From Actinomycetes bacterium (GTDB taxonomy: Bacteria > Actinomycetota > Acidimicrobiia > Spongiisociales > UBA5794), in assembly GCA_024640745.1 (NCBI GenBank), contig JAHEEL010000069.1:1881-10538 (forward strand): a DNA stretch of 8,658 bases, in the 5' to 3' direction. Below are positions 1 to 5,456 of the stretch, piece after piece. Below the pieces are notes generated by a model, which did not search any database, was not told the origin of the DNA, and saw nothing but the letters and a program-made list of their open reading frames with translations. A program made the position numbers and the translations under genes. The number at the start of each line of letters is the position of its first letter. The stretch's first letter is position 1.

Positions 1-1476
1 CGGACCCCAGGCCAACGTCACCGTCGTACCGCGATTCGCCGATGACACGACCGAAAGCCGGGCGCCGATCGATTCGGCGCGTTCCTGCATACCCACCATG
101 CCGTAGCGATGCTGCTTGTCACCCGAGTACTCCAAGCCGACACCGTCGTCTCGAATGCGGACTTCGCCGGTCTCTCGCTCCACGATGCCCTCGATCCGGA
201 TGGTCTGCGCCTGCGCATGCTCCTCGGCGTTGCGCACCGCCTCGGTCATGATCGCAGCGAGCTGCACGATGGCATCCTCCTTCGGGAGGGAGTGCTCGAC
301 CAGATCGATGACGACCGACGGTCCGTCCGGAGACACGTCGGCGACCAGCGACTGTGCGTGTTCGAGAAGGCTACCGGTCTGCTGCGAGCGAAGCTGGGTG
401 ACGGTTGCGCGCACATCGTCGACGAGACCCGAGACCGTCTCGCGCAGCGACGTGAGATGTTCGAGCGTCTCCGCCTCGAGGTCGGCCTGCTGGATGGTGA
501 GATCGAGGCCGAGGCCGATCGAGACCAGCGATGGGCCAATGTCGTCGTGGAGCTCGCGAGCGACGCGGACGCGCTCTTCGCGCACGGCGCGATGAGCAAT
601 CGACTGGAGCAGTAGGACGTTGTCGAACGCGAGGGCAACGCCGAGCATGGCTCGATCGATCTCCGATTCGTAGCGCGAGAGCTGGTCGGAGCCGACGGGG
701 CGGAGGGTCAGGGTTCCAAGCCGAGTGTCGTTGAGGACGATCGGATAGGCCACCGGATCACCCGCCGGACCGGAGATCTCACGCGTGGCCACGGTGATCT
801 CGTCGGGGGCGTCTCGTATCGCGATGGCTCCCGCTGCGTAGGGAACGGTGACCGCGAGATCGCGCAGTGCCGACCGGCCGATGGTGATGGGATTCAGCTC
901 GGCAGACCCGGCGAGGCTCGACAGGTCACCCAGCAGGCGGTGCGCGGTCTCCAGGCGGTCAAAGCGCGGGCTGCCCGGAAGCGTCCGCGGCTCATCGACG
1001 AGGATGCGACGGGCCTGAGCGAACGTGACGCCGACGAGGATGTAGAACGCCACCATGAGGAGCAGGTTCACGGAAAGGGGATCATCGATGTCCGAGGCCA
1101 CCACTGCGATGAGCCCAACGACGGTGACCAACGTCGTGAACCCACTGAGGACTCCGCCGTGGAAAGCGGCTGCAAAGAACACCGGTACGGCGAGATAGAG
1201 GAGGAAGGGGCTGTCGATCCCGCCGGTGAGGCTGACGGCCATCAAGGAGGTCACGACGCCGAGCAGCGCCAGCAGCGCCCCGACGAGCGGTGTGTCCTTC
1301 TGGCGCTGGGGGATCGCCTGCATCGCCACCGTGTAGGCGGTCAGGGCCGTCGACGCCGCAATCACACCCGATGTCGCTCCGTATTCGAGGACCGACAACC
1401 CGACGCCGACGACGAGTGACACCCACTGAAGCACCGATTGAATCCACTCGAATCGAATCTCCCACGAGTCCCGCAT
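1..1476 (-). CDS. Membrane sensor histidine kinase, HisKA_3/NarL-partner type (C-terminal end cut by window edge)
   Basis: An open frame of 492 codons runs from ATG at 1476 to the left edge with no stop, so only the last residues are missing. The N-terminal 155 residues are hydrophobic, with about six likely membrane segments (near 16-31, 34-53, 63-83, 90-106, 109-127, 136-153). Residues ~170-290 form a soluble region that could be a GAF-like sensor fold. The HisKA_3 dimerisation domain follows, with the phospho-acceptor His310 in ARELHDDIG. The HATPase domain has an N box (E412, N416, H420), a G1 box DDGVG (443-447), the segment YGMVGMQERA (458-467) and a final GTTVTL strand. Family knowledge: such kinases autophosphorylate and hand the phosphate to a LuxR/NarL-type regulator, often encoded just downstream, here beyond the left edge. 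The start is chosen because a -10 element lies 6 bases upstream and no ribosome binding site is visible. The signal sensed is unknown; a GGxxSPF motif (85-91) hints at quinone or redox sensing. Confidence 0.92.
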   Translation of the reverse strand, partial: MRDSWEIRFEWIQSVLQWVSLVVGVGLSVLEYGATSGVIAASTALTAYTVAMQAIPQRQKDTPLVGALLALLGVVTSLMAVSLTGGIDSPFLLYLAVPVFFAAAFHGGVLSGFTTLVTVVGLIAVVASDIDDPLSVNLLLMVAFYILVGVTFAQARRILVDEPRTLPGSPRFDRLETAHRLLGDLSSLAGSAELNPITIGRSALRDLAVTVPYAAGAIAIRDAPDEITVATREISGPAGDPVAYPIVLNDTRLGTLTLRPVGSDQLSRYESEIDRAMLGVALAFDNVLLLQSIAHRAVREERVRVARELHDDIGPSLVSIGLGLDLTIQQADLEAETLEHLTSLRETVSGLVDDVRATVTQLRSQQTGSLLEHAQSLVADVSPDGPSVVIDLVEHSLPKEDAIVQLAAIMTEAVRNAEEHAQAQTIRIEGIVERETGEVRIRDDGVGLEYSGDKQHRYGMVGMQERAESIGARLSVVSSANRGTTVTLAWGP

Positions 1477-1482
1477 GCGGTC

Positions 1483-1488
1483 AGGGTA
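1483..1488 (-). promoter_or_regulatory. Candidate -10 element (TACCCT) for the histidine kinase, leaderless type
   Basis: Read on the minus strand, TACCCT is followed by 6 bases (GACCGC) and then the kinase ATG at 1476, so transcription would begin at or next to the start codon. There is no Shine-Dalgarno sequence in the gap, which fits a leaderless mRNA. No convincing -35 hexamer is seen. Its TA is the same base-pair step as the TA of the plus-strand -10 at 1487-1492. Confidence 0.6.
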
Positions 1489-1492
1489 CAGT
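1487..1492 (+). promoter_or_regulatory. Candidate -10 element (TACAGT) for coaE-uvrB, leaderless type
   Basis: TACAGT is followed by the 6 bases CGCTCT and then ATG at 1499, the spacing expected if the mRNA begins at the start codon. No ribosome binding site precedes that ATG. A TTGACA-like -35 is not visible at 1464-1469. This element also argues against the earlier in-frame ATG at 1475, which would lie upstream of the transcript. uvrB would be carried on the same transcript. Confidence 0.6.
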
Positions 1493-1498
1493 CGCTCT

Positions 1499-2110
1499 AT
1501 GCCGGAACCGAGTGTTCTCAACCACGACGTGCACATCCTCCTTGGGGGCGGGATCGGTGCGGGCAAGGGTGCGGCGGGACATCGGTTCGGCATGCTTGGG
1601 GCCACGGTCGTCGAAGCCGACCGAATCGGTCATGCCTTGCTCGAGCCCGGCGAGGCAGTGGCCGACGATGTCGCACGGCGATGGCCGAGCGTCGTCGTCG
1701 AGGGCACGATAGATCGCGCTGGCCTTGCCCGCATCGTGTTCGCCGATCCCGAGGCGCTTGCAGAGCTCGAGCGCATGACCCATCCCTCCATCATGCGGCG
1801 CATCGGCGAGCTCGCCCAACGGCCTGGCGATCTCGTCGTCGAGATCCCCGTACTGCTCGCCCCGGCCGGCAGCTGGACCCGGGTGCTGGTCCGGGCGCCC
1901 GCATCGGTGCGCCGCGAGCGAGCGGTGGCGCGGGGCGGGATACCAGACGACATCGACCGACGCATGGAACGGCAGGCATCACCTGACGCCTGGATGAACT
2001 GGGCGGATGAGATCATCGACAACGCCGGTACGCTCGACGAACTGCATCGACAGGTCGACGCCCTCTGGCGCCGCCTCAAGACGATCGATACCGAGGACAC
2101 GAGCGCATGA
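1499..2110 (+). CDS. coaE: Dephospho-CoA kinase (divergent, altered P-loop)
   Basis: Predicted to phosphorylate the 3'-OH of dephospho-CoA with ATP, the last step of coenzyme A synthesis in the cytosol. The 203-residue length is normal for CoaE. Family landmarks in order: P-loop GGIGAGKG (17-24); EADRIGH (39-45), matching the usual DADxIAR-type acceptor-site motif; IDRAGLARIVFADPEAL (71-87) and THPSIMRRI (94-102); EIPVLL (115-120) where a diPLLfE-like strand is usual; RRMERQ (154-159) in the lid region; and ADEIIDNAGTLDEL (169-182) matching the C-terminal AD.vI.N.G motif. Odd point: residue 24, which should be Ser or Thr after the P-loop Lys23, is Gly (codon GGT, 1568-1570). I chose ATG 1499 over the in-frame ATG 1475 because of the -10 at 1487-1492. 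The stop overlaps the uvrB start by 4 bases, suggesting cotranscription and coupled translation. Identity as a CoaE-family protein is firm; full activity is less certain. Confidence 0.88.
   Translation: MPEPSVLNHDVHILLGGGIGAGKGAAGHRFGMLGATVVEADRIGHALLEPGEAVADDVARRWPSVVVEGTIDRAGLARIVFADPEALAELERMTHPSIMRRIGELAQRPGDLVVEIPVLLAPAGSWTRVLVRAPASVRRERAVARGGIPDDIDRRMERQASPDAWMNWADEIIDNAGTLDELHRQVDALWRRLKTIDTEDTSA
2093..2097 (+). promoter_or_regulatory. Shine-Dalgarno-like site for uvrB inside the end of coaE
   Basis: GAGGA lies 9 bases before the uvrB ATG at 2107, within coaE codons. The ATGA overlap (2107-2110) puts the coaE stop and the uvrB start within one ribosome footprint, so terminating ribosomes could restart on uvrB. 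Confidence 0.5.
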
Positions 2111-4128
2111 TCGAGAGCCGGCCGTTCCGCCTCCATTCGGACTTCGCGCCCGCCGGGGACCAGCCGGGCGCGATCGCGAAACTGGTCGACGGTGTGCAGC
2201 GCGGTGACCGCTTCCAGACGTTGCTCGGCATCACCGGATCGGGCAAGTCGGCGACGGTGGCGTGGACCATTGAGCAGCTCCAGCGGCCGACGCTCGTTCT
2301 CGCTCCGAACAAGGCTCTGGCGGCCCAGCTTGCGAACGAGTTTCGGCAGTTCTTCCCCGAGAATCGGGTCGAGTACTTCGTTTCCTACTACGACTACTAC
2401 CAGCCCGAGGCGTACATCGCCCAGACCGACACATACATCGAGAAAGAATCGACGGTCAACGATGAGATCGATCGCCTTCGGCACGCCGCGACCGCGGCGC
2501 TGTTGACCCGCCGGGATGTGATCATCGTGGCGTCGGTGTCGGCGATCTACGGCCTTGGCTCGCCGGAGCAGTACGAGGGTCAGCTCCTCCGCCTCGTGCG
2601 CGGCGTCGAGTTCCCGCTCGAGGCAGCCATACGCCGACTTGTCGATATTCAGTACGAGCGCAACGAGGTGAGCCTGATTCGCGGCAAGTTCCGTGTCAAA
2701 GGCGACACGCTCGACGTCTTCCCGTCCTACGAGGAGACGGTCTATCGAGTCGAGTATTGGGGGGACGAAGTGGAGCGCATCCTCCGTTTGAACCCCGTCA
2801 CGGGCGAGGTCATCGATGAACAGAATGAGCTGTGGGTGTATCCCGCGAGCCACTACGTCACTTCCCAGGAGCGGATGAGCCGCGCCCTCGCTGCGATCGA
2901 GACGGAGCTCCACGAGCGACTCGGTCAGCTCGAGGCGCGAGGGAAGCTGCTCGAGGCGCAACGATTGCGCATGCGCACCGCGTACGACATGGAGATGATG
3001 CGCGAGGTGGGGTTCTGCTCCGGAATCGAGAACTACTCGCGGTATCTGGACGGCCGGGAAGCGGGCGAGGCGCCATACACGCTGCTCGACTACTTCCCAG
3101 AGGACCATCTCACGATCATCGATGAGAGCCACGTCGCCATCCCCCAGATCCACGGGCAGTATGCCGGAGACCGCTCGCGCAAAGACGTCTTGGTCGACCA
3201 CGGATTCCGCCTTCCGTCGGCCATGGACAACCGGCCGCTCACGTTCGAGGAGTGGTACGAGCGCACCAACACCGCAATCCTCCTCTCGGCAACGCCGGGA
3301 GCGTGGGAACTCCGTGAGTCGGCGCAGGTCGTCGAGCAGGTCATCCGGCCGACCGGTCTCGTCGACCCCGAGGTGCTGGTGCGTCCGACGAAGGGACAAA
3401 TCGACGATCTCGTGGAGGAGATCCGGGTCCGAGCCGAGGTCGACCAGCGCGTGCTGGTGACGACCCTCACGAAGAAGATGGCGGAGGATCTGTCCGACTA
3501 CCTCCTCGAACTCGGCGTCCGCTCCCGCTATCTGCACAGCGACATCGATACCCTCGAACGGGTCCAGATCCTGCGCGATCTCCGCATGGGCGAGTACGAC
3601 GTGTTGATCGGGATCAACCTCCTGCGCGAGGGTTTGGACCTCCCGGAGGTGTCGCTCGTCGCGATTCTCGACGCCGACAAGGAGGGATTCCTCCGATCGG
3701 AGACCAGCTTGGTGCAAACCATCGGGCGCGCCGCGCGAAACGTTGATGGAGCCGTCGTCATGTACGCCGACGGCGTGACGGACTCGATGCAGCGAGCCAT
3801 CGGCGAGACCAATCGAAGGCGGGCGCTCCAACTCGAGTACAACGAAACCCACGGAATCGATCCGCAGACGATCCGCAAGAAGGTGTCCGACATCCTCGAG
3901 CTGATCCAGAGCGGTGACGCGCCGGGGAGCGACCGGAGGGCGCGGGAACTCCGGCGACGCGAACCGCTCGACCTCGACGTTGGCGACCTCCGGCGACTCA
4001 TCCAAAGCCTCGAAGACGAGATGCACGAGGCGGCATCGGACCTGCGGTTCGAGTATGCGGCCCGGCTCCGCGACGAGGTCGATGATCTCAAGCGCGAACT
4101 CAAGGAACTCACCGAAGCAGGCGTGTGA
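2107..4128 (+). CDS. uvrB: Excinuclease ABC subunit B (UvrB), damage-verifying helicase-like ATPase
   Basis: UvrB receives damaged DNA from UvrA, checks the lesion by pushing a beta-hairpin between the strands, and recruits the nuclease UvrC in nucleotide excision repair. The protein has 673 residues, the usual length. Seen in order: Walker A TGSGKS (43-48; Ser where many UvrBs have Thr, which is still functional chemistry); helicase motif region LAPNKALAAQ; the aromatic beta-hairpin base from Val88 with Tyr94, Tyr95, Tyr97 and Tyr98; ASVSAIYGLG; DESH Walker B box (339-342) followed by VAIPQIHG; LLSATPG; the motif V/VI region with INLLREGLDLPE and QTIGRAARN; and a C-terminal UVR motif (about 628-665), the UvrA/UvrC-contacting coiled hairpin. 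All key parts are present and no frameshift is seen. The start overlaps coaE by 4 bases with GAGGA 9 bases upstream. I see no LexA-type SOS box ahead of coaE or uvrB, so damage induction is not evident. Confidence 0.98.
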   Translation: MIESRPFRLHSDFAPAGDQPGAIAKLVDGVQRGDRFQTLLGITGSGKSATVAWTIEQLQRPTLVLAPNKALAAQLANEFRQFFPENRVEYFVSYYDYYQPEAYIAQTDTYIEKESTVNDEIDRLRHAATAALLTRRDVIIVASVSAIYGLGSPEQYEGQLLRLVRGVEFPLEAAIRRLVDIQYERNEVSLIRGKFRVKGDTLDVFPSYEETVYRVEYWGDEVERILRLNPVTGEVIDEQNELWVYPASHYVTSQERMSRALAAIETELHERLGQLEARGKLLEAQRLRMRTAYDMEMMREVGFCSGIENYSRYLDGREAGEAPYTLLDYFPEDHLTIIDESHVAIPQIHGQYAGDRSRKDVLVDHGFRLPSAMDNRPLTFEEWYERTNTAILLSATPGAWELRESAQVVEQVIRPTGLVDPEVLVRPTKGQIDDLVEEIRVRAEVDQRVLVTTLTKKMAEDLSDYLLELGVRSRYLHSDIDTLERVQILRDLRMGEYDVLIGINLLREGLDLPEVSLVAILDADKEGFLRSETSLVQTIGRAARNVDGAVVMYADGVTDSMQRAIGETNRRRALQLEYNETHGIDPQTIRKKVSDILELIQSGDAPGSDRRARELRRREPLDLDVGDLRRLIQSLEDEMHEAASDLRFEYAARLRDEVDDLKRELKELTEAGV

Positions 4129-4143
4129 CCGGGCGGACCCGGT
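4128..4143 (+). terminator. Hairpin at the uvrB stop codon (possible terminator or operator)
   Basis: A perfect 6 bp inverted repeat, ACCGGG and CCCGGT with a CGGA loop, begins on the last base of the uvrB stop codon. No U-tract follows, so it is not a classical intrinsic terminator. It also covers the place where a -35 element would sit (about 4130-4135) for the next gene's promoter. It could therefore end or protect the uvrB mRNA, or bind a regulator. Confidence 0.35.
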
Positions 4144-4152
4144 GCTCCGCAG

Positions 4153-4158
4153 TAGCGT
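4153..4158 (+). promoter_or_regulatory. Candidate -10 element (TAGCGT) for the GT87-like gene, leaderless type
   Basis: TAGCGT is followed by 7 bases (GGGTCGC) and then ATG at 4166. No Shine-Dalgarno is present in the 37-base gap after uvrB. This is the same geometry as the coaE and kinase starts, and suggests the glycosyltransferase gene has its own leaderless transcript. Confidence 0.5.
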
Positions 4159-4165
4159 GGGTCGC

Positions 4166-5407
4166 ATGACCTCGACCGGTTCAACCCGTCCGATCGTTCG
4201 CATCCTCCCCGTCGCTGTGGTCGCGGGCGTCGTCGTGGCGATCGTCGTGGCCGCCTTTGCCGGCGGCGGAGCGTCGACGGTGGGCGGGCGGCTCGGAGGC
4301 GATTTTCCGGCCTTCTACGCCGCCGGCCGCATGGTGATCGAGGGCGCAGGCAACGACCTGTACGACCCGGCCGCCCAGGCCGCCTTCCAGCTCCCGTTCT
4401 ACCCCGAGTCTGAAAGGCCGCCCGCAGTTGCCGAACTCCAGCGGTCGGCCGATCCCGGATCTGGGGGGTTTCTCTATTTCGCGTACCCGCCGTTCACGGC
4501 GATCGCCTACGCCGCGCTCGCGATCCTGCCCTATCGCCTCGCATTCGTCGCTCATGGCCTGCTCTCCATTCTGGCCCTCTGGGGAGCCGTCCACCTCGTG
4601 CGTCCACTGCTCCCCAGGGCCCTCCGAAACGGCAGGGACGAACTGGTGGCGGTTGCGGTGCTGCTCGCGACGTATCCGATCTTGCGCGCAGTCCTCGGGG
4701 GGCAGAACACCGCGTTCACCTTGCTGCTGCTCGCTGCGCTGTGGCGGTTTGCCTCGGACGATCGTCATGCCCTCGCCGGCCTCTCGCTCGCAGCGTTGGC
4801 CTACAAACCACAGTTCGGTCTGCTCGCCGTGTTGCTCGTTGTCGCCGCGCGCCGTTGGAGAATCCTCGCGTGGTGGGCGCTCGGCGCCGGTGTCGCGTAC
4901 GCGATGGGAGCGGTGCTCGTTGGGTGGGGTTGGCCGACGGAGTGGCTGAATCAGACCGGCGCGTTCAACGATGAGAACCTCGTCGTCAACGGTGACCTCA
5001 TGGTCTCTGCGATCGGGTGGTTCCGGGGCCTCTTCGGAATCGAGCCGACCTGGCCGATTGTGGTCGGGCTCGCCGTGGCGGCAGTTGTGGGGCTGATTGC
5101 TGCGGTCCAGTGGTGGCGCGCCGGCATCGGGACGGGCGCCATCGCCCTCGGGGCGACGGCGATCGTCGTGGGGGCGCCGTCCGCGCTCTATTACGACGCA
5201 GGTCTGGCAGTCGCGAGTGCGGGGGTCGGTGTGGATCGCCGCTGGGCGGGTTCGACCGCTGCGCTGATCGGATTCGTTGCGGTGTCGTGGTCCCAGATCG
5301 CGGCCGGCGCTTTGGGGTGGAGCCCGCTCTTCCCGGTGCTGCTCGTGGTCTTCGCCTGGGCCGCCCGTTCGATCCTGAGGCAAGGGGAGACGCCGGCAGC
5401 ACCGTAG
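4166..5407 (+). CDS. Multi-pass membrane glycosyltransferase, GT87/DUF2029-like
   Basis: A 413-residue hydrophobic protein with roughly nine to eleven membrane segments, the first at about 12-32. It fits the GT-C fold family GT87 (formerly DUF2029), polyprenyl-phosphate-sugar-dependent transferases that include the mycobacterial mannosyltransferase PimE. Supporting motifs: GGDFPAFYAAGRMV (44-57), where Asp46 is in the first extracytoplasmic loop like the essential Asp of PimE; LYDP (65-68); FAYPPF (105-110); GGQNTAF (178-184); YKPQFGLL (213-220); and GAPSALYYDAG (336-346), matching the late loop that precedes the last segments. It would act at the outer face of the cell membrane on lipid-linked or glycolipid acceptors. 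Sugar and acceptor cannot be told from sequence. The start is set at ATG 4166 by the -10 at 4153-4158; the frame is open back into uvrB, but the first membrane segment comes right after this ATG. It sits between two repair genes with no obvious functional link. Confidence 0.8.
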   Translation: MTSTGSTRPIVRILPVAVVAGVVVAIVVAAFAGGGASTVGGRLGGDFPAFYAAGRMVIEGAGNDLYDPAAQAAFQLPFYPESERPPAVAELQRSADPGSGGFLYFAYPPFTAIAYAALAILPYRLAFVAHGLLSILALWGAVHLVRPLLPRALRNGRDELVAVAVLLATYPILRAVLGGQNTAFTLLLLAALWRFASDDRHALAGLSLAALAYKPQFGLLAVLLVVAARRWRILAWWALGAGVAYAMGAVLVGWGWPTEWLNQTGAFNDENLVVNGDLMVSAIGWFRGLFGIEPTWPIVVGLAVAAVVGLIAAVQWWRAGIGTGAIALGATAIVVGAPSALYYDAGLAVASAGVGVDRRWAGSTAALIGFVAVSWSQIAAGALGWSPLFPVLLVVFAWAARSILRQGETPAAP

Positions 5408-5433
5408 CGTCGTGGACCCGCTTCACTACGGTG
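5400..5433. repeat. 8 bp perfect inverted repeat across the GT87 stop and uvrA leader
   Basis: CACCGTAG (5400-5407) and CTACGGTG (5426-5433) are exact reverse complements separated by 18 bases. The left arm ends on the GT87 TAG stop. The right arm contains the candidate -10 TACGGT. The arms are 26 bases apart centre to centre, so they could be half-sites for a dimeric regulator or the stem of an mRNA hairpin. No U-tract follows. Confidence 0.5.
5427..5432 (+). promoter_or_regulatory. Candidate -10 element (TACGGT) for uvrA
   Basis: TACGGT fits TANNNT. It would start transcription near 5439, giving a leader of about 18 bases that still contains the ribosome binding site at 5442-5449. No TTGACA-like -35 is seen at 5404-5409. 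TAGCGT at 5405-5410 is a second possible -10, but no start codon lies at leaderless spacing from it. Confidence 0.35.
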
Positions 5434-5441
5434 TCCGAATT

Positions 5442-5449
5442 GAGGAAGG
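5442..5449 (+). promoter_or_regulatory. uvrA: Ribosome binding site of uvrA
   Basis: GAGGAAGG lies 7 bases before ATG 5457. This strong site decides the start in favour of 5457 over the in-frame GTG at 5412, whose extra 15 residues have no counterpart at the usual UvrA N-terminus. Confidence 0.8.
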
Positions 5450-5456
5450 CGTCAGG

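Noticed and set aside
109..615. Plus-strand open frames opposite the kinase
   Set aside because: The minus frame encodes all the histidine-kinase boxes without interruption; the plus frames have no motif and no ribosome binding site.
1475..1477. Earlier in-frame ATG for coaE
   Set aside because: It lies upstream of the likely transcript start at 1499 and adds eight residues not typical of CoaE. It exists because GCATGC is a palindrome containing the kinase ATG.
1829..1846. 7 bp hairpin GATCTCG-TCGT-CGAGATC inside coaE
   Set aside because: It lies in codons for ordinary CoaE residues and has no U-tract; such stems are expected by chance in this base composition.
1630..4203. An 857-codon open frame on the minus strand opposite coaE and uvrB
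   Set aside because: It mirrors the reading frame of a well-conserved gene in high-GC DNA, where antisense stops are rare. It shows no recognisable domain, and uvrB on the other strand is certain.
5412..5414. GTG as an upstream start for uvrA
   Set aside because: It has no ribosome binding site, lies within the inverted repeat, and adds 15 residues absent from typical UvrA; ATG 5457 has GAGGAAGG at good spacing.
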